A DNA stretch of 11,772 nt, from positions 1-11,772 of the forward strand of contig QJYE01000118.1 in assembly GCA_003235785.1 (NCBI GenBank), written 5' to 3'. Numbering within the stretch: position 1 is the stretch's first letter; each line of letters starts with the position of its first letter. Made by a program: the position numbers and the translations under genes. Below are positions 6,674 through 11,772 of the stretch, in pieces. A model generated the notes under the pieces. It worked only from the letters and a program-made list of their open reading frames with translations, did no database searches and was not told the DNA's origin. The stretch comes from Nitrospirota bacterium (GTDB taxonomy: Bacteria > Nitrospirota > Nitrospiria > Nitrospirales > UBA8639).

Positions 6674-7252
6674 ATGAAAAATTATCTTATGCGTAGTGTG
6701 CTCACGATGGCCATTGTCATAATGGCAGGGTTCATCGGGCACCGAGTCATTACGCATATGGAAACAAAAAGCCAAGCCACGGCTATTGTCCCATTTCAGG
6801 AGCAACAGGGTGCTGATGCCTGGATCCAAGGATTTTCCTATCGACAAACGAAATCAGGCGCAACGAAATGGATGGTGACAGCTGATCAGGCCAAAGTCTT
6901 TGATGCTGAGCATAAGGCCAAATTGCATGCCGTGACAGTCAAGTTATTTGATCAGGCTTTTCAGAAAGAGCAAATGCAGATCACTTCAGAAGAAGGCGTG
7001 ATGAATACCTCCAGCAATGACTTTGAGTTACTCAGTCATAATGAAAAAACGGTTATGACCTTTGAATCAGGGTATCGAGTCTTTTCCGACACTCTATCGT
7101 GGAAAGAAGACGTCCAACAAATTTATACGGCCGATCCGGTTGTTATTCAAGGGGACGGGCTGGTTATTACTGGCACGGGGTTAGTGGGTGATGTTGCAAA
7201 GAATGAATTTCGATTACTTAACAATGTTCGTGCGGAGGTAGAATCGCCATAA
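6674..7252 (+). CDS. lptC: LPS export protein LptC (inner-membrane, bitopic)
   Basis: LptC docks on the LptB2FG transporter and passes LPS from the inner membrane to LptA. The 192-residue product has a short N-terminus, one membrane segment (about residues 8-26), and a periplasmic domain beginning near residue 45. ADAWIQGFSYRQTKSGATKW followed by VTADQAKVF is the hallmark of the LptC family, whose beta-jellyroll repeats tag each strand as in LptA. Primary sequence is weakly conserved in this family, but position before lptA and lptB supports the call strongly. I start at ATG 6674; an earlier in-frame TTG (6632) lies only a few bases after the expected transcription start and gives a poor N-terminus. 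No strong Shine-Dalgarno is visible before ATG 6674. Confidence 0.88.
   Translation: MKNYLMRSVLTMAIVIMAGFIGHRVITHMETKSQATAIVPFQEQQGADAWIQGFSYRQTKSGATKWMVTADQAKVFDAEHKAKLHAVTVKLFDQAFQKEQMQITSEEGVMNTSSNDFELLSHNEKTVMTFESGYRVFSDTLSWKEDVQQIYTADPVVIQGDGLVITGTGLVGDVAKNEFRLLNNVRAEVESP
7234..7251 (+). promoter_or_regulatory. Strong Shine-Dalgarno pointing to a possible AUA start for lptA
   Basis: GGAGGT at 7234-7239, near the end of lptC, is an excellent Shine-Dalgarno sequence. It is 21 nt from the TTG at 7261, too far for normal use, but 9 nt from an in-frame ATA at 7249-7251. That ATA overlaps the lptC stop TAA (7250-7252). No ATG, GTG, TTG or CTG exists in the lptA frame between an upstream stop (7219-7221) and TTG 7261. 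Confidence 0.4.
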
Positions 7253-7260
7253 GACATTTC

Positions 7261-7791
7261 TTGCGGTTCTACAACGGTTGGTTGTTGATTGTTGGGGTGG
7301 CGCTCTTCATTCCTATGGTAGGTTGGGGGGCGGATCAGAAAACTACAACGGTGATTACCTCCAATACGATGACTGCCAGTAGCCGGAACAACCAGGCTAT
7401 TTTTCGTGACAATGTGAAAATGGTTCAGGAGGAGTTGGTCGTTCATTCTGACATCATGATCGTCTATTTCAAGGAAAAAGGTTCTTCCCCATCCCCTCCT
7501 GTTGGGCAGCTCCCGTCACAAAATTCCCAAAAAGAAATTAGGGTTATTGAAGCGAAAGGAAATGTGAAGATTTCGAAAGGGGAAAGCCGTGCGACTTGTC
7601 AACGTGCTATTTATGATAAGCAGGGAGAACGGATCGTTCTGTTGGAATCTCCTGTTGTTTGGCAAGCAGGCACTCGGGTAAGTGGTCGGAAGATCACAAT
7701 GTTTTTGAAAGAAAACCGAAGTGTGGTAGAAGGTGAGACACGGGTGATTATTGAGGAAACAGAAAAGGATGAGGGTGTGTTTGCCCAATGA
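7261..7791 (+). CDS. lptA: LPS transport periplasmic protein LptA (OstA-like)
   Basis: LptA bridges the periplasm between LptC and LptD. The 176-residue product (from TTG) starts with a signal peptide whose hydrophobic core is WLLIVGVALFIPMVGW, with likely cleavage after GWGA (about residue 24). The mature part has OstA beta-strand repeats: ITSNTMTASSRNNQAIFRDNV, then VEA/VIEAKGNVKISKGESRATC and YDKQGERIVL, with a final GRKITMFL. A proline/serine-rich insert (about 73-91) separates two strands. TTG 7261 is the only conventional start; ATA 7249 would extend the protein by MRHF and has far better ribosome-binding spacing. The next in-frame ATG (7315-7317 region) would remove the signal peptide and can be excluded. 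Confidence 0.88.
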   Translation: MRFYNGWLLIVGVALFIPMVGWGADQKTTTVITSNTMTASSRNNQAIFRDNVKMVQEELVVHSDIMIVYFKEKGSSPSPPVGQLPSQNSQKEIRVIEAKGNVKISKGESRATCQRAIYDKQGERIVLLESPVVWQAGTRVSGRKITMFLKENRSVVEGETRVIIEETEKDEGVFAQ

Positions 7792-7816
7792 TCTTGCTTT
7801 TGGAATAGGTTTAACT

Positions 7817-7969
7817 ATGCAAAGGCAGGTATTCTTAAATCCTGAGTTGCGAAAAGCTATTACAATGGATGGGTTCACCAATCTTTTGTGGATGCCCTAT
7901 GATAGAGTTGATCAGCACGTCAGTAAGTTCGTTCGCCACCTAGTTGTATGGCGAATGGCTAGGGTGTAG
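7817..7969 (+). CDS. Doubtful small ORF in the lptA-lptB gap
   Basis: A 50-residue ORF runs from ATG 7817 to TAG 7967-7969, with AGGT (7807-7810) 6 nt upstream. It has no recognisable domain, signal peptide or membrane segment; its start MQRQVFLNPELRKAI and end VVWRMARV match nothing I know. It overlaps a promoter candidate and a hairpin, so it is more likely non-coding leader sequence. I list it because it fills most of the 186-bp gap between lptA and lptB. Confidence 0.12.
   Translation: MQRQVFLNPELRKAITMDGFTNLLWMPYDRVDQHVSKFVRHLVVWRMARV
7874..7903 (+). promoter_or_regulatory. Candidate internal promoter for lptB-rpoN-rapZ
   Basis: TTCACC (7874-7879, four of six matches to the -35 consensus) and TATGAT (7898-7903, five of six matches to the -10 consensus) are spaced by 18 nt. 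A start near 7910 would yield a leader of about 65 nt that contains a hairpin just before the lptB ribosome binding site. The unusual 186-bp gap in an otherwise compact operon makes an internal promoter reasonable. This is consensus matching only. Confidence 0.35.
7930..7957 (+). promoter_or_regulatory. Hairpin just upstream of the lptB ribosome binding site
   Basis: TTCGCCA (7932-7938) and TGGCGAA (7949-7955) form a perfect 7-bp stem with a 10-nt loop. A flanking G-U pair and a C-G pair extend it to 9 bp (7930-7957). No T-run follows, so it is not an intrinsic terminator. It ends 3 nt before AGGGTG (7961-7966), the likely lptB Shine-Dalgarno, and could affect lptB translation or mRNA stability. 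Confidence 0.5.
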
Positions 7970-7977
7970 CACCGCCG

Positions 7978-8727
7978 ATGGACGAGAGTCAGCCACAGGT
8001 TTCTCATAAAATTACTGCGCGGAATCTCCAGAAAAGTTTCAAAGGGCGTCAAGTCGTTCGGGGAATCAGCTTGGAGTTGTTGGGCGGAGAAGTGGTTGGG
8101 CTGCTTGGTCCCAATGGTGCAGGGAAGACCACAATTTTTGATATGCTCGTGGGGCTTTGTCAGCCTGATCAAGGACGAATCTCCCTCGATCAAGAGGAAA
8201 TTACGCATCTTCCCATGTATAAGCGTGCAAGGCGTGGAATTGGTTATTTGCCACAGGAAGCCTCAATCTTTCGAAGATTATCTGTTGAGGATAATGTGAT
8301 GGCGGTCTTGGAAACGCTCAAGCTGTCGGCAGCCCAGAGAAAAACCCGTGTCGATGAATTGCTGGAAGAACTCAATCTTACTCCGCTTCGAACTAATGGC
8401 TCATATACGTTATCAGGTGGAGAACGGCGACGCTTAGAGATTACTCGAGCATTGGCGACGAATCCGAAATTTCTCTTACTTGATGAACCCTTTGCAGGAA
8501 TTGATCCTATTGCTGTGGGTGACATTCAAGATATTTTGATCAATTTAAAGAGGAAAGATATTGGCATTCTCATAACCGACCATAATGTGCAAGATACACT
8601 TTCCATTACCGACCGAGCCTATATAATAAGTGATGGGACGATCTTGGAGAGTGGTAGTCCTGAGCACATTGTGAATAGTCCCAAGGCGCGAGCCGTATAC
8701 CTCGGCGAACGCTTTAAAATGTCATAA
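7978..8727 (+). CDS. lptB: LPS export ABC transporter ATPase LptB
   Basis: LptB is the cytoplasmic ATPase that, with LptF and LptG, extracts LPS from the inner membrane. The 249-residue product has every ABC element: Walker A GPNGAGKTT (44-52), the Q-loop in GYLPQEASIFRRL (Q93), signature LSGGE (145-149), Walker B FLLLDE (165-170, catalytic E170) and the switch histidine H202 in ITDHNV. GYLPQEASIFRRLSV and PFAGIDPIAV are LptB-type sequences that distinguish it from LivF-like relatives. The N-terminus is about 8 residues longer than in E. coli. Location after lptC and lptA confirms the role. lptF and lptG are not in the window, as is usual. Confidence 0.97.
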   Translation: MDESQPQVSHKITARNLQKSFKGRQVVRGISLELLGGEVVGLLGPNGAGKTTIFDMLVGLCQPDQGRISLDQEEITHLPMYKRARRGIGYLPQEASIFRRLSVEDNVMAVLETLKLSAAQRKTRVDELLEELNLTPLRTNGSYTLSGGERRRLEITRALATNPKFLLLDEPFAGIDPIAVGDIQDILINLKRKDIGILITDHNVQDTLSITDRAYIISDGTILESGSPEHIVNSPKARAVYLGERFKMS

Positions 8728-8747
8728 CTTGAGATAAATCGTCTCTT

Positions 8748-10265
8748 ATGGACCTTCGTTTAGATCTACGTCTTTCGCAAAAGCTGGTCATGACACCCCA
8801 GCTGCAACAAGCCATTAAATTGTTGCAACTCTCGCGATTGGAACTGCAACAAACCTTAGAGCAGCATTTAGTGGAAAATCCGCTCCTCGAAGATCTTGCA
8901 CTTGAAACGCAAGACGAAGAAATTGCTACTGCGGAAGAAGGCGGACAACAAATTAAAGAGAGAGAGCCTGAAAGTGAGGGGTCCGTAGATTCTGCTGAAA
9001 ACCAGCCGGTGACCAAGGAAAGTGAAACCCTGACTTCGGAGGAATGGGATAATATTTTAGGGAATGATTGGCGTCCGGCACAACGTGATCAAATTGGGGC
9101 CGGAGATGATGATTTTCCCTCCTACGAGCAAACCTTAACAAAGCCCACCTCGCTCGAAGAGCATTTGGACTGGCAGCTTCGACTTTCTTCACTTGAAGGC
9201 GATGATCGTGATATCGGGCGATTGATTATCGGAAATTTAGATGAGGATGGGTATTTGCGAATACCGTTGCCGGAATTGCAGGCGGATGCGGAATGTTCAC
9301 TTGAGCATCTGGAGTCTGTGCTTCATCAGATTCAAACGTTTGATCCACCAGGGGTAGCTGCGCATGATTTAGCCGAATGTTTGCTCATTCAATTAGAGCA
9401 CTTGCAACAGGATGAGACGGGCCTCTCCCATCAAATTCCTGACACTGTCTCGAAGGAGCTTGTCGCGGCTATTATTAAGGACCACCTGGTAGATTTACAG
9501 AAAAAACGATATCCGGTGGTAGCCAAAACGTTAGGTGTGACCCTGGATGAGGTCTACGAGGCCGTTCGGGTGATCGAGACGTTAGAGCCGAAACCCGGGC
9601 GTCCATTTTCCTCCGACAGCAATTCCATCATTATTCCTGACGTGTATGTTGTCAAATATGAAGGGGAGTGGGTGGTCTTATTGAATGAGGATGGACTCCC
9701 TCGGCTGAGGGTGAGTCCCTATTACCGGCGGTTACTCTCGCATTCCGGCGAAGATGGCGGGAAAACAAAAACGTATTTGGAGGAGAAGCTCAAGGGTGCG
9801 CAATGGATTATTCGTAGTATTGATCAACGGAATAAAACCATTGTGAAAGTTGTGACTAGTCTGATTAAGTTCCAGGAAGCCTTTTTAGAAAAGGGGGTTC
9901 AGTATTTACGCCCGCTGGTTCTGAAGCAAGTCGCGGATGATGTCGGCATGCATGAGTCGACCATTAGTCGAGTCACCACGAATAAATATGTTCATTGTCC
10001 TCAAGGAATCTTGGAGCTCAAATTCTTTTTTAATGCGGGGATTCAGCGAGCGGATAATCGTGGCGAGGATATGTCCTCTGTGACAGTTCGCGAAATGATT
10101 AGGGAAATGGTTGCACAGGAAGAGTCGGCTAACCCGTTGAAAGATCAAGAAATTGTGTCTAAGCTCAAACTGAAAAATATTCTGATTGCCCGTCGAACAG
10201 TCGCCAAATACCGGGCGGAACTCCATATTGCTTCTGCCAGTCAACGGAAACGTATTCCCATGTAA
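8748..10265 (+). CDS. rpoN: RNA polymerase sigma-54 factor
   Basis: Sigma54 directs polymerase to -24/-12 promoters that need AAA+ activators. The 505-residue product has the glutamine/leucine-rich region I (MTPQLQQAIKLLQLSRLEL, about 15-33, ending VENPLLE at 42-48) and an acidic variable region II (about 50-125). The core-binding region contains GNLDEDGYL (162-170) and FDPPGVAA (198-205). An HTH follows (about 392-415, HESTISRVTTNKYV), then the RpoN box ARRTVAKYR (481-489) near the end. All regions are intact. It follows lptB by 20 nt with only a weak ribosome binding site. The lptB-rpoN pairing is widespread in Gram-negative bacteria. Confidence 0.97.
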   Translation: MDLRLDLRLSQKLVMTPQLQQAIKLLQLSRLELQQTLEQHLVENPLLEDLALETQDEEIATAEEGGQQIKEREPESEGSVDSAENQPVTKESETLTSEEWDNILGNDWRPAQRDQIGAGDDDFPSYEQTLTKPTSLEEHLDWQLRLSSLEGDDRDIGRLIIGNLDEDGYLRIPLPELQADAECSLEHLESVLHQIQTFDPPGVAAHDLAECLLIQLEHLQQDETGLSHQIPDTVSKELVAAIIKDHLVDLQKKRYPVVAKTLGVTLDEVYEAVRVIETLEPKPGRPFSSDSNSIIIPDVYVVKYEGEWVVLLNEDGLPRLRVSPYYRRLLSHSGEDGGKTKTYLEEKLKGAQWIIRSIDQRNKTIVKVVTSLIKFQEAFLEKGVQYLRPLVLKQVADDVGMHESTISRVTTNKYVHCPQGILELKFFFNAGIQRADNRGEDMSSVTVREMIREMVAQEESANPLKDQEIVSKLKLKNILIARRTVAKYRAELHIASASQRKRIPM

Positions 10266-10404
10266 TGCTCGTATTTTTATTTCCCAATTTGTAAGTCATG
10301 GATAGCAGCTGGTCAATGGATATGTAACGAATTTGCGTGGTATCGTATAGATTGTTACGGGTGCTTGATAGAAGCTCATTGCCTGTTGTTCTTGGAGAGT
10401 GCGG
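10266..10404 (+). other. Gap between rpoN and rapZ, no gene seen
   Basis: These 139 bp hold no ORF with coding character; the longest possible peptide I noticed is nine residues from ATG 10299. There is a T-rich patch (10272-10282) without a stable stem, and a 5-bp inverted repeat GTAAC (10324-10328) and GTTAC (10354-10358). I find no convincing -10/-35 pair. In many Gram-negative bacteria hpf, ptsN or hprK would stand between these genes; none is here. Confidence 0.6.
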
Positions 10405-11322
10405 ATGATATCGGAGCTTTCTCAAAATCCAGTTGAGAATAAGGCGTTGCCGCTTCAATTTATGATGGTCACCGGAACATCAGGATCTGGCAAAACGCAA
10501 GCACTCAAGTGTTTAGAAGATTTAGGGTTTTTTTGTGTCGACAATCTCCCGCCGGCTCTTTTCCAAAAATTTACCGAACTGTGTGCCCAGCCTGGAAAAG
10601 ATGTGAAGAAGGTGGCCTTAGGAATTGATATACGGGAGCGGGCGTTTTTTGATGATTTATTAAGTAATTTAGAAGCCTTGCAGGCTCATGGCTCTCAGGT
10701 CGAACTGCTTTTTTTAGAAGCTCAGGATGATATTTTAGTCAGGCGGTTCTCTGAATCGCGCCGTCCTCACCCGCTCCTTCCCCAACGACCGGTTATTGAA
10801 GGCATTCAACTGGAACGTGAACGACTGCAGGCGCTTCGGAGCCGAGCTCACCGGGTATTGGATACTTCAGCGTTTTCCGTACATGACTTGAAAGCCTGGA
10901 TGATCAGGCATTATCAAGAGTCTAGTGAGGAGCAAGCGCTCAAGGTGAGTCTCTTAAGTTTTGGCTATAAGTTCGGTGTCCCGGTCGATGTCGATTTGGT
11001 GTTTGATGTTCGATTCTTGCGGAATCCACATTTTGTCCCAGATCTTCAGCCACTCACGGGGGAATATCCTGAAATTCAACAATTTGTGCTTGAAAATCAA
11101 GAGGGCAAAGACTTCTTGGGTCATTTGCGAGACCTTTTTGCCTTTTTGCTCCCTTTGTTTGAAAGGGAACAGCGCAATTATTTGACTATTGCGTTTGGTT
11201 GTACGGGTGGGCGGCATCGATCAGTTGCCATGGTATTATCAATGAAAGATATTTTGAAAACATTAGGGTACGACGTGACTCTTCGTCATCGTGAAATCAA
11301 ATCAGAACAGGTGGAAACGTAA
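10405..11322 (+). CDS. rapZ: RapZ/YvcJ family nucleotide-binding RNase adapter protein
   Basis: In E. coli RapZ binds glucosamine-6-phosphate and the sRNA GlmZ and guides RNase E; in other phyla the family's role is less clear. The 305-residue product has an N-terminal P-loop GTSGSGKT (24-31), FFCVDNLPP (42-50), and a C-terminal domain with SFGYKFGVP, DVRFLRNP and GCTGGRHRS (265-273); most homologues have Q at the R of this motif. It is somewhat longer than the E. coli protein (284), mostly by an N-terminal extension (about 17 residues). I prefer ATG 10405, 5 nt after GGAGAG (10394-10399), to GTG 10399, which is part of that same ribosome binding site. Confidence 0.95.
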   Translation: MISELSQNPVENKALPLQFMMVTGTSGSGKTQALKCLEDLGFFCVDNLPPALFQKFTELCAQPGKDVKKVALGIDIRERAFFDDLLSNLEALQAHGSQVELLFLEAQDDILVRRFSESRRPHPLLPQRPVIEGIQLERERLQALRSRAHRVLDTSAFSVHDLKAWMIRHYQESSEEQALKVSLLSFGYKFGVPVDVDLVFDVRFLRNPHFVPDLQPLTGEYPEIQQFVLENQEGKDFLGHLRDLFAFLLPLFEREQRNYLTIAFGCTGGRHRSVAMVLSMKDILKTLGYDVTLRHREIKSEQVET

Positions 11323-11340
11323 AAGCCGCTCGCATCGTCA

Positions 11341-11358
11341 TGCAACAGCAGGGTTGCA
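11341..11358 (+). terminator. Small hairpin 18 nt after rapZ, possible weak terminator
   Basis: TGCAAC (11341-11346) and GTTGCA (11353-11358) pair perfectly over 6 bp around AGCAGG. What follows is CCATTTGACTC, not a proper T-run, so it is at best a poor intrinsic terminator or an mRNA 3'-end stabiliser. Its place just after the last gene of the operon is the main argument for a role. Confidence 0.25.
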
Positions 11359-11441
11359 CCATTTGACTCTCTCTCGTTCATAAATCTTTTTCCCCGCTCC
11401 TCAGCTTTTCTGTCAGACGCGCCGAATTTTCCTTCAACATC

Positions 11442-11463
11442 CCAGGTAGCCATGGCTAGCTGG
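11442..11463. repeat. 22-bp near-perfect palindrome (operator-like dyad)
   Basis: TAGCCATGGCTA (11447-11458) is a perfect 12-bp palindrome. It is flanked by a G/G mismatch pair and then CCAG (11442-11445) and CTGG (11460-11463), giving 10 of 11 symmetric pairs. There is no central loop, so a duplex protein-binding site is more natural than an RNA hairpin. No gene start is visible nearby. Confidence 0.6.
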
Positions 11464-11501
11464 TTGTCTTCCCCTGAGTTTCTCGAACCTTCCATGAACC
11501 T

Positions 11502-11652
11502 AAAAACAGCAGTTGGTAGGCACGCAACCCTTGGACACGCCCGCTCCGCAGGGCGAACGGACCCTTCACCAATTGGGTGAGTACTTCAGCGACCGTTCGT
11601 GCTGAGCCTGTCGAAGCATGAGCGGTGTTTCATGACAGCAACTGCCGTTTTT
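11502..11652. repeat. 151-bp segment bounded by 14-bp inverted repeats, nested palindromes inside
   Basis: AAAAACAGCAGTTG (11502-11515) and CAACTGCCGTTTTT (11639-11652) are inverted copies with 13 of 14 pairs. Inside lie CAGGGCGAACGG (11549-11560) opposite CCGTTCGTGCTG (11593-11604), with one mismatch and one G-T pair. At the centre TTCACC (11565-11570) faces GGTGAG (11576-11581). The layout is that of a non-autonomous miniature element or a large folded RNA. I see no clear target-site duplication and no transposase. Confidence 0.45.
11593..11625. repeat. REP-type palindrome (GTTCGTGCTGAGCCTGTCGA motif)
   Basis: CCGTTCGTGCT (11593-11603) pairs with AGCATGAGCGG (11615-11625) over 11 bp, two of them G-U, with the 11-nt loop GAGCCTGTCGA. 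From memory, close variants of this sequence (complement CTTCGACAGGCTCAGCACGA) occur as dispersed extragenic repeats in many environmental bacteria. A shorter inverted relative, CCGCTC...GAACGG (11541-11560), precedes it, so the two resemble a paired REP unit. Confidence 0.6.
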
Positions 11653-11712
11653 GATATGTATTAACCTGTCAATGATTATTGATCTCACGTTGGCATCATG
11701 ACCATCCTTTCT

Positions 11713-11772
11713 TCATCCAGGCAGTCCTTGGGCCAAGGCACGGGCGGCAATCAACGACGGTGGATCACTCTG
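11713..11772 (-). CDS. Possible 3' end of a convergent gene, unidentified
   Basis: On the minus strand a frame enters from the window edge and ends at TGA (11713-11715). Its last residues read QSDPPSLIAARALAQGLPG, with G/C-rich third positions and an alanine/leucine composition like a helical protein terminus. Only 19 residues are visible, so no family can be named. A + strand frame from ATG 11698 is also open to the edge. Chance openness over 60 bp is common. Confidence 0.25.
   Translation of the reverse strand, partial: QSDPPSLIAARALAQGLPG

Larger units (their letters stand above)
11323..11772. other. Intergenic region after rapZ, no complete gene seen
   Basis: This 450-bp stretch has no ORF on either strand that I can support as a complete gene. 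It contains a small hairpin after rapZ, a pyrimidine-rich run (about 11363-11410), a 22-bp palindrome, a segment bounded by 14-bp inverted repeats with a REP-like hairpin inside, and possibly the tail of a convergent gene at the very end. A small TCAAT/ATTGA stem lies at 11669-11682 and a CCTTGG-G-CCAAGG dyad at 11726-11738. Confidence 0.7.

Noticed and set aside
7171..7185. Sigma54-like sequence TGGCACGGGGTTAGT in lptC, suggestive because rpoN lies downstream
   Set aside because: The -12 half reads TAGT instead of TTGC, it lies inside coding sequence, and no activator-binding repeats are visible upstream.
8714..9016. 100-codon minus-strand ORF rich in Ser and Cys
   Set aside because: It is the antisense shadow of the Glu/Gln-rich region I and II of rpoN; serine/cysteine runs are what those codons give in reverse.
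10266..10404. Promoter before rapZ (e.g. TATCGT or TATAGA near 10341-10351)
   Set aside because: No acceptable -35 box lies 16-18 nt upstream of either hexamer.
11286..11495. 69-codon minus-strand ORF overlapping the rapZ 3' end
   Set aside because: It overlaps the conserved C-terminal coding part of rapZ, has no good ribosome binding site, and the translation resembles no family. It also spans the 22-bp palindrome and the post-rapZ hairpin.
11516..11640. tRNA or CRISPR-type repeat in the segment after rapZ
   Set aside because: There is no cloverleaf with the T-loop GTTCRANYC pattern and no regularly spaced direct repeats; the symmetry is inverted, not tandem.

Overview
This is an ordinary chromosomal housekeeping region from a Gram-negative (LPS-bearing, diderm) bacterium of moderate G+C. 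The LptC, LptA and LptB genes and rpoN rule out a typical Firmicute or Actinobacterium. The order rplO-secY-adk-map-infA-rpmJ-rpsM-rpsK-rpsD-rpoA-rplQ running into lptC-lptA-lptB-rpoN-rapZ, together with the protein sequences, suggests Nitrospirota (Nitrospira-like) or a nearby deep-branching phylum. That placement is inference from gene order and family resemblance; no search was run.

Positions 1-6502 are the distal part of the spc operon plus the alpha operon, all on the + strand and tightly packed. They hold the 3' end of rplO, secY (translocon), adk, map, infA, rpmJ, the small-subunit proteins S13, S11 and S4, rpoA and rplQ. Several junctions overlap (rplO/secY, adk/map). rpmJ (37 aa) is complete. 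Small hairpins precede rpsM, rpsD and rpoA.

Positions 6503-6673 separate the ribosomal block from the next one. There is a weak terminator-like hairpin at the rplQ stop, then a good sigma70-type promoter (TTTACT-N17-TATCAT). Positions 6674-8727 encode three parts of the lipopolysaccharide transport machine: LptC (inner-membrane bitopic protein), LptA (periplasmic bridge) and LptB (ATPase). A 186-bp gap before lptB holds a candidate internal promoter and a hairpin. rpoN (sigma54) and rapZ follow on the same strand. The genes often found between those two (hpf, ptsN, hprK) are absent.

After rapZ lie about 450 bp without a convincing complete gene, and most of the unexplained structure is there. 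It contains a 22-bp near-perfect palindrome and a roughly 150-bp segment bounded by 14-bp inverted repeats. That segment encloses a REP-type hairpin of the GTTCGTGCTGAGCCTGTCGA kind. The last 60 bp may be the 3' end of a convergent gene.

No defence island, phage, integrase, transposase, CRISPR array or biosynthetic cluster is visible. The points worth checking are the intergenic palindromic element, the unusual lptA start (possible AUA codon), a small ORF coupled to rpoA, and the lptB leader.
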